Shown here one piece after another: positions 18,355-26,602 of a DNA stretch of 64,000 nucleotides. The notes under the pieces are model-generated. The model had not been told where the DNA came from. It worked only from the letters and a program-made list of their open reading frames with translations, and made no database searches. A program made the translations under genes and the position numbers. Position 1 is the stretch's first letter. Every line of letters begins with the position of its first letter. Source of the stretch: Microbacterium luteum (GTDB lineage Bacteria > Actinomycetota > Actinomycetes > Actinomycetales > Microbacteriaceae); NCBI RefSeq assembly GCF_015277875.1, contig NZ_CP063814.1, positions 1,984,001-2,048,000 of the forward strand, in the 5' to 3' direction.

Positions 18355-19422
18355 ATGAGCGACAGCATCCGCATGACCGCCGCCCGCATCCACGCTCACG
18401 GAGGACCGGAGGTCTTGACCGTCGACCGCATCCCGGTTCCCACCCCTGCTCCCGGTCAGGTTCGCATCCGGGTCACTGCAGCTGCGCTGAACAACACCGA
18501 CCTCTGGACACGCGAGGGGGCGTACGGGACGCCCGACGACCCGGACGCCGCCACGGGGTGGATCGGTCCGATCGGCTTCCCCCGCGTACAGGGCGGAGAT
18601 GCCGCCGGCTACGTCGACGCCGTCGGCAGCGGAGTCGATGACACCCTTCTCGGCAGCCGGGTCGTCGTGGATCCGGCGCACTACGACAGCGAGCACGACG
18701 ACGCTCTGCCCGTGCGCATCCTCGGCAGCGAGTATGACGGCGGCTACGCCCAGTACGTCGTCGTCGACGAGGCCGACGTGCATCGGGTGGACGATTCACC
18801 GCTGAGCGATGCTCAGCTGGCCGCGCTTCCGATCGCGTTTGGGACAGCGATGGGCATGATCGAGCGCGCCGGGGTCTCGACGAATGACGTGATCGTGGTC
18901 ACCGGCGCGTCCGGAGGTGTCGGTGTCGCGCTGGTGCAGCTCGCCGTCGCCCGCGGGGCGGACGTGATCGCCGTGTGCAGCGCGAGCAAGGCCGACGGCG
19001 TGCGCGAGGCAGGCGCCACTCACATCGTCGACCGTGCGGGAGACGTGTGGTCGGACGTGCGACGGATCGCCCCCGACGGCGTCACCGCGGTGCTCGATGT
19101 CGTCGCCGGGCCCCATGTCCGCGCCGGCATTCCGGCGCTTCGTCCCGGTGGCCGCTGGGTCGTCGCCGGAGCCCTCGGCGGTCACGAGATCGACATCGAC
19201 GTACGTCGCCTCTATCTGCACAACCTCTCGCTCATCGGCTCCACGATGCACACCCGTGCGCACTTCCGCGCCTTGATGGTCCTCGCGCGGAGTGGCACCG
19301 TTCGTCCTCTGATCGCGCAGACCTTCCCGCTCGAGCAGGTTCATCGCGCGCAGGAAGAGCTCGCATCGCGGCGACACGTCGGAAAGCTCGTGCTGCTCCC
19401 CGCTGCCTCCCCGCAGAGCTAG
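18355..19422 (+). CDS. Zinc-independent MDR quinone/alcohol oxidoreductase
   Basis: A 355-residue medium-chain dehydrogenase/reductase. GroES-like N-domain with VRIRVTAAALNNTDLWTREG and VQGGDAAGYVDAVG, then a Rossmann domain with VTGASGGVGVALVQLAVARG, the NADPH-binding motif of the quinone oxidoreductase branch. The structural zinc lobe cysteines are absent. An unusually long 20-residue insert (residues 60-80) is present. The ATG at 18355 follows GAGGAGGA by 5 nt. Divergent TetR with twin operators implies induction by electrophiles or quinones; the true substrate is unknown. Confidence 0.9.
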   Translation: MSDSIRMTAARIHAHGGPEVLTVDRIPVPTPAPGQVRIRVTAAALNNTDLWTREGAYGTPDDPDAATGWIGPIGFPRVQGGDAAGYVDAVGSGVDDTLLGSRVVVDPAHYDSEHDDALPVRILGSEYDGGYAQYVVVDEADVHRVDDSPLSDAQLAALPIAFGTAMGMIERAGVSTNDVIVVTGASGGVGVALVQLAVARGADVIAVCSASKADGVREAGATHIVDRAGDVWSDVRRIAPDGVTAVLDVVAGPHVRAGIPALRPGGRWVVAGALGGHEIDIDVRRLYLHNLSLIGSTMHTRAHFRALMVLARSGTVRPLIAQTFPLEQVHRAQEELASRRHVGKLVLLPAASPQS

Positions 19423-19431
19423 CCTTTCGGC

Positions 19432-19845
19432 ATGACCACCACGGCCGCGGTCCCGTACTTCTGCTTCCCCGGCAACGCCCGGCAGGCCCTCGAGCGGTAC
19501 GCCCGCATCTTCGGGGGCGACCTCGACCTGCACACGTACGCCGCCTTCGGCCGGACCGACGGGCCGGAGGACGACATCGCCCACGGCATGCTGACAGGCC
19601 CGGTCACGGTCTTCGCATGCGACGCCGGCGCCGACGAGGACGGCTTCCACAGCGTGGGACTGTTCCTGTCGCTGCTCGACGCCGCACCCGTCGACGACCT
19701 GCGTCGCTGGTTCGCCGAACTGTCCGCCGGCGGCCGCGTCATCGATCCGCTTCAGAAGCGCGCGTGGGGCGACTGGGACGGTCAGGTCCGCGACGCGTTC
19801 GGCGTGACCTGGCTCATCGGCTTCTCGGGCATGACGGATGACTGA
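19432..19845 (+). CDS. VOC/PhnB-like glyoxalase-superfamily protein
   Basis: A 137-residue protein of the PhnB-type vicinal-oxygen-chelate group. It begins VPYFCFPGNARQALERYARI with FGGDLDLHTYAAFG, and ends with GDWDGQVRDAFGVTWLIGF; DPLQKRAWGDWDGQ replaces the acidic metal ligand region. Reaction unknown; family members include antibiotic-binding and demethylubiquinone methyltransferase-like folds. It starts 9 nt after the oxidoreductase stop and is probably cotranscribed with it. Confidence 0.88.
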   Translation: MTTTAAVPYFCFPGNARQALERYARIFGGDLDLHTYAAFGRTDGPEDDIAHGMLTGPVTVFACDAGADEDGFHSVGLFLSLLDAAPVDDLRRWFAELSAGGRVIDPLQKRAWGDWDGQVRDAFGVTWLIGFSGMTDD

Positions 19846-19942
19846 GCACCCCGCGTCCCGCGCGACGGTCACGCTGGTGGTGAACCTGCCCATCACCAAG
19901 CCCGACGCCCTGGGATGGACGGTGCACCTGGCCGGCGAATGA
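19838..19942 (+). CDS. Possible 34-residue peptide overlapping the VOC gene
   Basis: An ATG inside the end of the VOC gene (8-nt overlap) opens 34 codons containing ATVTLVVNLPITKPDALGWT. No separate Shine-Dalgarno and no recognised family. The hydrophobic core could be a remnant of a longer gene. Weak call kept because the overlap is typical of coupled genes here. Confidence 0.25.
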   Translation: MTEHPASRATVTLVVNLPITKPDALGWTVHLAGE

Positions 19943-19985
19943 CCGACGCGCTACCGTGTGGGTGACGGGTGCAGAGGAGACCACG

Positions 19986-20270
19986 ATGATCGGCATGGTG
20001 CGTGAGGTCGCCCTCGCCGCGTTCGCCGTCGTGGGCCTCGCCGCACCGCCCTCCGTCGCCTCCGTCGGCGCTCTCGCCGTCACGGCGGCGCTCGTCATCG
20101 GCGTTCTTCTCATCGCCCTGCGCGTTCCTCCGGTCGACGAGAACGGGGCGTGCCCCCGACGGACGGCGTCCGCGGCCATCTCCCCCTCGGCACCCCTCGC
20201 GCAGAGCGACCCCGACGCTCCGGGGCATCCGCGGTCGCGGGCACCGGGTCTCGTGGCACCGGCCACGTAG
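19986..20270 (+). CDS. DUF6412-like small membrane protein
   Basis: A 94-residue protein with two hydrophobic segments (about 5-24 and 30-46) and a Pro/Ala-rich polar tail ending APGHPRSRAPGLVAPAT. The ATG at 19986 follows AGAGGAG by 6 nt. Small proteins of this type sit next to a short YidC homologue in Microbacteriaceae, as here. The role is unknown; a link to the insertase is inferred from position. Confidence 0.7.
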   Translation: MIGMVREVALAAFAVVGLAAPPSVASVGALAVTAALVIGVLLIALRVPPVDENGACPRRTASAAISPSAPLAQSDPDAPGHPRSRAPGLVAPAT

Positions 20271-20344
20271 ACCGAGCCGCGCCCCGCCGGGGTGCGGGCA
20301 TCCCTTCGTGGTCGTCTCCCTTCTCGACGCCACGACAGATTCGG

Positions 20345-21067
20345 ATGCCCATGGACCTCTTCGCCGTTCCCCCCTTCTCCTCCGCCCTCTCGGCGGTCTA
20401 TCACGCCCTCACCGCGCTCGCCGACCTGCTTGCACCCGTCGCGGGGGCCGGGGCCCCGGCCCTCGCCGTCGTCGCCGCGACCCTCTTCGTGCGCGCCGCC
20501 CTGATCCCCGCCGGAATCGCCGGAGCTCGCGCGGAGCAGTCGCGCGCCCGACTCGCACCGGACATCGCCCGTCTCCGAGAACGGTGGAAGGGGCAACCGG
20601 AGCGCTTGCAGCGCGAGATCGTCGAGCTGTACCGACGCCACGGCGTCTCGCCGATCGCCGGATGCCTGCCGGCACTCGCGCAAGCTCCCGTCCTGGGAAT
20701 CCTCTACGCCGTGTTCGTGCATGCTGACATCGCCGGCGAAGCGAACCTTCTTCTCAGCGGAAGGCTCTTCGGCGCTGCACTGGGGACGACGGTCGTCGGC
20801 GCGCTCGGCGACCCGGCGACCCTGCTCGTCTTCGCGGTGCTGGCGATCGTCGTCGCCGTGATCGCCGAGTCCTCGCGTCGCACCGCAGCCGTCTCCGTTC
20901 CTCCGGGGATGCCGTCCGGACCGACGAGGCTGGCCGGCGCACTGCACTTCGCCCCGCTCGCGGCAATCGCCGTTCTGCCCCTAGCCGGCGGTGTCTACCT
21001 GTGCGTCTCTCTGGCGTGGACGCTCGCGCAGCGCGCCGTCCTCCGACGGTGCTATCCGGTCGCGTGA
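20345..21067 (+). CDS. Short YidC/Oxa1-type membrane insertase
   Basis: A 240-residue polytopic protein. Two N-terminal spans are separated by a cytoplasmic coiled stretch LAPDIARLRERWKGQPERLQ and REIVELYRRHGVSPIAGCLP, which is the YidC/OxaA hallmark. The hydrophilic-groove arginine after the first long span is visible as FVRAALIP. It is a paralogue rather than the main rpmH-linked YidC, and lacks the long periplasmic domain. ATG codons at 20345 and 20351 are both possible and neither has a clear ribosome site. Confidence 0.85.
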   Translation: MPMDLFAVPPFSSALSAVYHALTALADLLAPVAGAGAPALAVVAATLFVRAALIPAGIAGARAEQSRARLAPDIARLRERWKGQPERLQREIVELYRRHGVSPIAGCLPALAQAPVLGILYAVFVHADIAGEANLLLSGRLFGAALGTTVVGALGDPATLLVFAVLAIVVAVIAESSRRTAAVSVPPGMPSGPTRLAGALHFAPLAAIAVLPLAGGVYLCVSLAWTLAQRAVLRRCYPVA

Positions 21068-21116
21068 GACGCGGATGTCCCCTGCACACCACATCGAAGA
21101 TCACCAGCTCCCGGAG

Positions 21117-21132
21117 GTAACGTTCGGGTCAC
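21117..21132 (+). promoter_or_regulatory. MtrA-like direct repeat upstream of the cell-wall hydrolase
   Basis: GTAAC at 21117-21121 and GTCAC at 21128-21132, 11 bp start to start. MtrA response regulators of actinobacteria bind such half-site pairs near resuscitation and cell-wall hydrolase genes. Identification by motif similarity only. Confidence 0.4.
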
Positions 21133-21188
21133 ATTCAGGTCCGGTCTGGCAGACTCTGGGACTTGTGTCTGCTTCTGCCGACGCGGAA

Positions 21189-21204
21189 CGCCGTCATGAC
21201 GGCG
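21189..21204. promoter_or_regulatory. Perfect 16-bp palindrome in the hydrolase leader
   Basis: CGCCGTCATGACGGCG, 28 bp before the start codon of the secreted transglycosylase gene. It could be a hairpin in the mRNA leader or a protein-binding site. Confidence 0.4.
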
Positions 21205-21232
21205 CGGATACCCGATACGGAACCTGGTTTTG

Positions 21233-22255
21233 ATGCACACGAACACGACGTCCTCCCCTGCCCCCAGTCGACGCGTCCGACGCGAGATCGCACGCCGCAA
21301 TCGTCGACGCCCCGCCATCGCGGCCGCGAGCCTCGCCCTCGGTGTACTCGCCGTCGGTGCCGTGACCGGCACCACCGCGGTGTCGCAGGCCTCCGCGTCC
21401 TCCACCCCCGCTCTGGCCGCCTACGCGCTCGCGTCGCACACCACCGCCACGCCGGCGCCGACCGGCTCGGCGACGAGCTTCGACCTCGACGACATCAGCG
21501 ACGAGGCCGAAGAGGCTCTCATCGCCGCCGCAGATGCCCTCGCATCGGCGGACGACGTCGAAAGCGACGTCGCCGACTCGGGCCTCGACCTCGGTGACGC
21601 CTCGACCGACGTCGACACGGATGCGCTCGAGGAGGCCATCGAGGATCTCGACGGCGCTCACCTGCTGCCCTCCCCCGCCGTCGCAGACATGACCGAGGAC
21701 GTCACGACCCTGGTCGCAGCCGTCTCCGAAGACGTCGCCGGCATGCGCGGCAGCCTCGAAGCCGCCGAGCAGAAGAAGGCGGAGGAAGAGGCCGCCGAGA
21801 AGGCGCGCAAGGAAGCCGAGGCAGCGGCGGCCGCTGAGGCGGCAGCCGCCGAAGCCGCCGCGCAGGAGGAGGCCGCCGCCGCCGAGCAGGCCGCGTCCAC
21901 CGGATCCGTCTCGAGTGTTCCGGACCCGGGCTACGCCGCGGGCGGCACCAGCGCCGGTGAAGCGCAGTCCATCGCGCGCGGGATGCTCGGCGGCTACGGC
22001 TGGGGCGACGACCAGTTCAGCTGCCTGGTCGCCCTGTGGAACAAGGAGTCGGGCTGGAACTATCAGGCGTACAACGCCTCGAGCGGCGCCTACGGCATCC
22101 CGCAGGCTCTGCCGGGCAGCAAGATGGCCTCTGCCGGCGCCGACTGGCAGACCAATGCCGCGACCCAGATCTCCTGGGGCCTGGGCTACATCTCCGGCCG
22201 CTACGGTTCGCCCTGCGGTGCGTGGGACCACTCGCAGTCTGTCGGCTGGTACTGA
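21233..22255 (+). CDS. Secreted lytic-transglycosylase-like protein (APF C-terminal type)
   Basis: A 340-residue exported protein. A basic N-terminus (RRVRREIARRNRRR) precedes a signal segment ending near ASASS. Residues 75-150 are acidic, 165-230 form an Ala/Glu/Lys-rich coiled coil (EAAEKARKEAEAAAAAEAA), and the last 80 residues carry the SLT-like aggregation-promoting-factor domain with catalytic-type glutamate in CLVALWNKESGW and YGIPQALPGSKMA. Cys pair near the domain ends may form a disulfide. ATG at 21233. Expected role: peptidoglycan cleavage in growth or resuscitation. An MtrA-like repeat lies upstream. Confidence 0.88.
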   Translation: MHTNTTSSPAPSRRVRREIARRNRRRPAIAAASLALGVLAVGAVTGTTAVSQASASSTPALAAYALASHTTATPAPTGSATSFDLDDISDEAEEALIAAADALASADDVESDVADSGLDLGDASTDVDTDALEEAIEDLDGAHLLPSPAVADMTEDVTTLVAAVSEDVAGMRGSLEAAEQKKAEEEAAEKARKEAEAAAAAEAAAAEAAAQEEAAAAEQAASTGSVSSVPDPGYAAGGTSAGEAQSIARGMLGGYGWGDDQFSCLVALWNKESGWNYQAYNASSGAYGIPQALPGSKMASAGADWQTNAATQISWGLGYISGRYGSPCGAWDHSQSVGWY

Positions 22256-22277
22256 TCCGGCGACCCCGCTCAGCGCC

Positions 22278-22318
22278 GCGAAGAGCCTCGTTCACCTCGT
22301 GTGAACGGGGCTCTTCGC
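22278..22318. terminator. Bidirectional terminator hairpin
   Basis: An 18-bp stem (22278-22295 with 22301-22318, one T-G wobble) around the loop CTCGT, placed between the convergent transglycosylase and Nudix genes. It abuts the Nudix stop codon directly. Confidence 0.85.
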
Positions 22319-23035
22319 TCATCGGTCCGGGATCTCCAGCGGCAGCTCCCGCGCGCGGTCCCACGGTTCGGCCCATCCGAGCCGGTCGAACAGGCGATCC
22401 AGCAGGATCGCGGTGAACCCCCACACGAGGTGTTGACCACCGGCATGAGGGACGGTGAAGGCGGGTCCGCGCCACGTCTGGCCGTCACGCCGCACGACGA
22501 CCGTGCCACGACGGTCCGGGTCGAGAAGGTCGGCGACGGGAGCGCGGAACACATCCGACGACTCGCGCTCATCCACCACTCCCACCGGGGTCGGCTGTCG
22601 CCACCACCCGAGCACCGGACTCACGACATGACGCGAATACGCGAGGGGCACTTCGTCGAGCACGCCGAGCACGTCGACGCCGTCGGGGTCCAGCCCCGTC
22701 TCCTCGCGCGCCTCGCGCAAGGCTGCTGCGACCGGTCCGTCGTCCGCCGGGTCGACCCGCCCGCCGGGGAAAGCGATCTGGCCCGCGTGCGAGCTGAGGG
22801 TCGCCGCGCGCGCCAGTAGCAGCACGTCGAGATCCGCCGAGACCGCCGCGTCCCGAGCATCCCGATCGCTCGGCAGAGCATCGAGGACGCCGAAGAGCAT
22901 CAGCACGGCCGCCGGCCGGGACTCGGCTGCTCGCGGCAGCGCGTGGAGGGCCGAAAGGTCCACACCGCCTCCGCGCCCGGAGGCGACATCTGCCAGCTCC
23001 GCACGAGCGCCGCGTTCGGGAAGGGGCACACGCAT
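22319..23035 (-). CDS. Nudix CoA pyrophosphatase-type hydrolase
   Basis: A 238-residue Nudix protein. The Nudix box runs from GGRVDPADDG to LREAREETGLD (near residues 91-114), and the upstream LLLARAATLSSHAGQIAFPG is the UPF0035 signature of CoA pyrophosphatases. Expected to hydrolyse CoA or acyl-CoA to phosphopantetheine and 3',5'-ADP, though NADH hydrolases share the box. ATG at 23035; convergent with the transglycosylase gene. Confidence 0.93.
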   Translation of the reverse strand: MRVPLPERGARAELADVASGRGGGVDLSALHALPRAAESRPAAVLMLFGVLDALPSDRDARDAAVSADLDVLLLARAATLSSHAGQIAFPGGRVDPADDGPVAAALREAREETGLDPDGVDVLGVLDEVPLAYSRHVVSPVLGWWRQPTPVGVVDERESSDVFRAPVADLLDPDRRGTVVVRRDGQTWRGPAFTVPHAGGQHLVWGFTAILLDRLFDRLGWAEPWDRARELPLEIPDR

Positions 23036-23063
23036 CTATTCAGGCTACGCCGCCCTCGGGGCG

Positions 23064-23618
23064 CTACGCCTGCAGGAACATCTCGGGATCGAACTCGTCG
23101 ATCGGGATCACCCGCACCCGCGGCAGCGGGGCGTCGAAGGCGTCCGCGTCGTACTCGAGGTCGAACAGCTCCAGGCCGGGGATCGAGGCGTACTCGCTGC
23201 TTCGGAACTCGTGGAACGCGAGCACGCCGAGACGACGACTGCCGGCCAATCCCGCCAGGTCATCGACGAAGTCTCGGTCATGGCTGACCAGCACGACATC
23301 GCCGTCGTGTGCCGCGAGCGCCCGCAGGGTGCGCTGGATGGCGATGTCGACCACCTTCTCGTCGGACGCCCCGGAGAGTGAGACCGGCTGGTAGCCCAGC
23401 GCGAGCAGCGCCTGCACGAACGACATGGGCAGGTGCGCCGAAGCGTTGAGGAAGAACAGGCCCTTCGCAGGCTGTCCCCAGCGCTCCGACACGAACCCCA
23501 GCAGGCGGTCCCACCGGGGGCGCTCCTCCGGCTGGGGTCGACGGCCCAGGATCGATGACCCGAGGGTCGCATCGATGTTCTCGCCGTCGACGAGCACCCA
23601 GGTGTTGCGTTCGCTCAC
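23064..23618 (-). CDS. NYN domain (PIN-like) ribonuclease candidate
   Basis: A 184-residue NYN/LabA-type protein. The acidic metal-binding residues appear in LVDGENIDATLG, SLSGASDEKVVDIAIQRTL and VLVSHDRDFVDDLAGLAG, the PIN/FEN-like pattern. The GTG at 23618 follows GAGAGAGG by 4 nt. Members act on RNA in quality control or regulation; the target is unknown. 28 bp downstream of the Nudix start on the same strand. Confidence 0.88.
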   Translation of the reverse strand: MSERNTWVLVDGENIDATLGSSILGRRPQPEERPRWDRLLGFVSERWGQPAKGLFFLNASAHLPMSFVQALLALGYQPVSLSGASDEKVVDIAIQRTLRALAAHDGDVVLVSHDRDFVDDLAGLAGSRRLGVLAFHEFRSSEYASIPGLELFDLEYDADAFDAPLPRVRVIPIDEFDPEMFLQA

Positions 23619-23685
23619 GTCGCCTCTCTCCGCGGCGTGCGCCGCCCGTTGATGATGGCTCGACGCTATCAGCGACGACCTCGGC

Positions 23686-23826
23686 TCAGTCCGGCGACCC
23701 GTCGTCGTGCGTCTGTTCGGCGCGCGCGGCCTCCTCCTCCACCTCGTCGGAGACGGCGGGCGTCGGCGGCGCATCGTCGTGCACCGCATCTTCGGAATGG
23801 GTCTCGTGTGGACGCTTGTCAGTCAT
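23686..23826 (-). CDS. Small acidic protein, 46 residues
   Basis: An ATG at 23826 lies 4 nt behind a consensus AGGAGG, so translation is well supported despite the length. The product is hydrophilic and acidic, ending EVEEEAARAEQTHDDGSPD, with several His residues in the first half. No family recognised. A similar acidic mini-protein lies at 36927-37091. Confidence 0.65.
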   Translation of the reverse strand: MTDKRPHETHSEDAVHDDAPPTPAVSDEVEEEAARAEQTHDDGSPD

Positions 23827-23923
23827 GTGTCCTCCTTGCGACCTCTTCACTGTCGGACCGGTTCGCCCGCGAGGGAGCCCCCTGGACAAGCACCGGCCGG
23901 GCGTGGCACAGTGCGCTCTCGGG

Positions 23924-24268
23924 TCAGCGTCGCCGGAGGACCGCGTCCATCGCCTTTCCTCGGGCCAACTCGTCCACGAGTTTGTCGAGGTATCGGATCT
24001 TCTGCATGAGCGGATCCTCGATCTCCTCGACCCGCACCCCGCACACCACTCCCGTGATCCGATCGACGTGGGGGTTCACCGTCGCATCGGCGAAGAACTG
24101 CTCGACGGTGCGTCGCTCGTCGATCTGACGCGCGAGGGCGGCGCCGTCGTATGCGGTGAGCCATGCGATGACCTCGTCGACCTCCGCACGCGTGCGTCCC
24201 TTGCGCTCGGCCTTGGCGACGTAGAGCGGATACAGGTCCGCGAACGGCATGGTGAAGATCCGATGCAT
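23924..24268 (-). CDS. DUF2200 family protein
   Basis: A 114-residue protein matching DUF2200 along its length: [40 protein letters not shown], and [20 protein letters not shown] followed by [20 protein letters not shown]. Family function unknown. GGAGG stands 7 nt before the ATG at 24268, and the upstream aminopeptidase stop is 2 nt away, so the two are in one operon. Confidence 0.93.
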   Translation of the reverse strand: MHRIFTMPFADLYPLYVAKAERKGRTRAEVDEVIAWLTAYDGAALARQIDERRTVEQFFADATVNPHVDRITGVVCGVRVEEIEDPLMQKIRYLDKLVDELARGKAMDAVLRRR

Positions 24269-24270
24269 GG

Positions 24271-25605
24271 TCAACCTCCGAGGTACGCCTGCGCGACGCG
24301 GCGCAGATCCCACAGGTCGCTGACGCCGGCGAGTTCGCGTGCCGAGTGCATCGACAGGATCGGGATGCCGACATCGATCGTGCGGATTCCGAGACGTGTC
24401 GCGGTGATCGGTCCGATGGTCGACCCGCACGGCACGCCGTTGTGCGAGACGAACTCCTGGACATTCGCGCCCGCGGCCAGGCACCAGCCGTTCCACGCCG
24501 CCGCCCCCGCGGCATCCGTCGCGTAGCGCTGGTTCGCGTTGATCTTGAGGATGGGCCCCGACCCGAGCACGGGCTGGACGACCGGATCGTGCTTCTCGGC
24601 GTAGTTGGGGTGAATCGAGTGGCCGACGTCGCTGGAGACGCACCAGGAGTCCGACAGCGCACGCAGCTGCTGCTCCCGGTCGGCGCCGAGGCCAAGCCAC
24701 AGGCGCTCCAGCACATCGGAGAGGAACGGCCCAGCAGCGCCGGAGCGCGTGCCGGAGCCCACCTCCTCGTGGTCGAACACGGCGAGCATCGGGATATGGT
24801 CCGGTTCGGCGTCGACAGCGGCGGCGAGAGCCACCGCACCGGCGTGCACGGATGCGAGGTCGTCCAGCCGACCCGCGGCGAAGAAGACGTCTTCCCGACC
24901 GAACACGGCACCCCGCGCCGCATCGGCGGTGACGACGTCGTAGCCGCGGATCCGGCCGGGGTCGACACCTGCGGTGGCCGCGAGCTCGCCCAGGAGATCC
25001 GCGGAGTCGGCGCTGCCGAGGCCCCAGACCGGCTGGGTCTGAGTCTGCTTGTCCAGGGAGAGACGGTCGTTCACCTCGCGGTCGAGGTGGATCGCGAGTT
25101 GAGGCAGACGCAGGAGCGGCCCCGTGGCAGCCAGGACGCTGCGCCCGTCGTCCAGCACGAGTCGGCCGGCCAGACGCAGTTCCCGGTCCAGCCACGAGTT
25201 GAGCATCGGGCCCCCGTAGACCTCCACGCCGGCCTGCAGCCAGCCGAACCGCCCGGTGGTCGGTTTCGGCTTCAGCTTGAAGCCGGGGGAATCGGTGTGC
25301 GCCCCGAAGATGCGGACACCGGTGGCGGCGGTGGCGCTCCTCGGGACGACCCAGGCGATGGCCGCGCCGTCGCGCACGACGTAGTGACCTCCTCGCGCAT
25401 CCGAGGGCCACGCCTGACCCTCCTCGAGACGCGTGAAGCCGGCATCGTCCAGCCGTCGCGCCACCTCTGCGGCAGCGTGGAAACTCGACGGCGAGGCGGC
25501 GACGAAGTCGGCGAGGTCGTCGGCGTGGGCGCGGGCGTTCGAGGCGGTGGGCAACGGGAGTTCTCCTGGCGGTGCGGAAGCGGCGGTGTCCTCGAGCGTA
25601 GTCAC
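24271..25605 (-). CDS. M18 family aspartyl aminopeptidase
   Basis: A 444-residue dizinc aminopeptidase that removes acidic N-terminal residues. Metal and catalytic residues: [11 protein letters not shown] (His103, Asp105), the bridging Asp near 248 in [21 protein letters not shown] (catalytic Glu pair near 280), [16 protein letters not shown], and a final His in LSMHSAREL. The GTG at 25605 overlaps the upstream DMT stop as GTGA. Confidence 0.95.
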   Translation of the reverse strand: MTTLEDTAASAPPGELPLPTASNARAHADDLADFVAASPSSFHAAAEVARRLDDAGFTRLEEGQAWPSDARGGHYVVRDGAAIAWVVPRSATAATGVRIFGAHTDSPGFKLKPKPTTGRFGWLQAGVEVYGGPMLNSWLDRELRLAGRLVLDDGRSVLAATGPLLRLPQLAIHLDREVNDRLSLDKQTQTQPVWGLGSADSADLLGELAATAGVDPGRIRGYDVVTADAARGAVFGREDVFFAAGRLDDLASVHAGAVALAAAVDAEPDHIPMLAVFDHEEVGSGTRSGAAGPFLSDVLERLWLGLGADREQQLRALSDSWCVSSDVGHSIHPNYAEKHDPVVQPVLGSGPILKINANQRYATDAAGAAAWNGWCLAAGANVQEFVSHNGVPCGSTIGPITATRLGIRTIDVGIPILSMHSARELAGVSDLWDLRRVAQAYLGG

Positions 25606-26543
25606 CGATCCGGATCGCGGCGACGCGCCGACATCGCCGGTGACGGACGAGCCGGATCGGCCTGGTCGCGCGCGAGCATCCAGACCCCCGCCATCGCGGC
25701 CGTGCCCGTCGCTGCGAAGACCAGGAAGCTCCACCACGGCGCCGAAGCCGCCTCCTGCAGCACGGTGATCCCGAGCACGACGGCCACGAACGGGTCGACC
25801 ACGGTCAGTCCCGCCACCACGACCTGTGGGCTGTTGACCGTATGCGCGGTCTGCACGCACCAGATGGACAGGGCTCCGGCCACGGCGATCCCCGCTGTGC
25901 ACGCGATCGTGAGGAGATTCGTCTCGTCGAGCACGACGTCGCCCCGAACCACGGCCGTCTGCACACGCAGGATGACGGTCTTGCCGAGTGTGGCGACGAA
26001 CCCGGAGTACAGGCCGCCGAGCAGCACGTAGACGACCGGCGGCATGCGTCGTCGTCTCAGGACGATCGCGGCTCCGACCGTCACGGCGAGCACGAGCAGC
26101 AGGACGATGAGCACCGCGATCAGCTGGCGATTCGTGATGGTGGTCTGCACGCTGACCGCAGCGGCGACGGAGACGAAGATCCCGAGTCCCCCCACGCAGA
26201 CCGCGATCGCAACGATCTCGCGCACGCGCGGCGGGGTCTGTGTCACCCACGCGGTGAGCAGTGACGCGAAGACGAGCGCGACGACTCCGACGGGCTGCAC
26301 GACCATCAGGGGCGCGAAGGCCAGCGCTGACAGCTGCACGAGGATGGCGAGACCGAACAGCGCGCTGCCGCCGAGCCAGACGGGGTCGCGCACGAGTCGC
26401 GAGAAGTCCGCGGGGCCGAGTCCATTCCCCTGCGCAGAGGTGCGCGCGACGCCGCGGGATTGCAGGAAGTTGCCGAGTGTCAGCAGGAGAGCCGACAGCA
26501 CCGCCAGTGCGATGCCGATGATCGGGAACGAGGTGATGGTCAC
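25602..26543 (-). CDS. DMT-family (EamA/NIPA-like) membrane transporter
   Basis: A 313-residue protein with nine or ten membrane segments in two halves and a basic, Pro-rich C-terminus. [16 protein letters not shown] in the first loop and [20 protein letters not shown] in the second half are typical of the actinobacterial DMT/NIPA-like group. Substrate unknown. Coupled by a GTGA overlap to the aminopeptidase, which may mean a peptide or amino-acid link. Confidence 0.87.
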   Translation of the reverse strand: MTITSFPIIGIALAVLSALLLTLGNFLQSRGVARTSAQGNGLGPADFSRLVRDPVWLGGSALFGLAILVQLSALAFAPLMVVQPVGVVALVFASLLTAWVTQTPPRVREIVAIAVCVGGLGIFVSVAAAVSVQTTITNRQLIAVLIVLLLVLAVTVGAAIVLRRRRMPPVVYVLLGGLYSGFVATLGKTVILRVQTAVVRGDVVLDETNLLTIACTAGIAVAGALSIWCVQTAHTVNSPQVVVAGLTVVDPFVAVVLGITVLQEAASAPWWSFLVFAATGTAAMAGVWMLARDQADPARPSPAMSARRRDPDR

Positions 26544-26602
26544 CGGGTCGCTTCTCTCGATCGCACGGCGTCCACGCTAGCGGCAGCAGCCGTGGCGAGG
26601 CA

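Noticed and set aside
21068..21232. Possible ydaO/c-di-AMP riboswitch before the wall hydrolase
   Set aside because: Such riboswitches precede similar genes, but the conserved core was not found in the 165 nt here.
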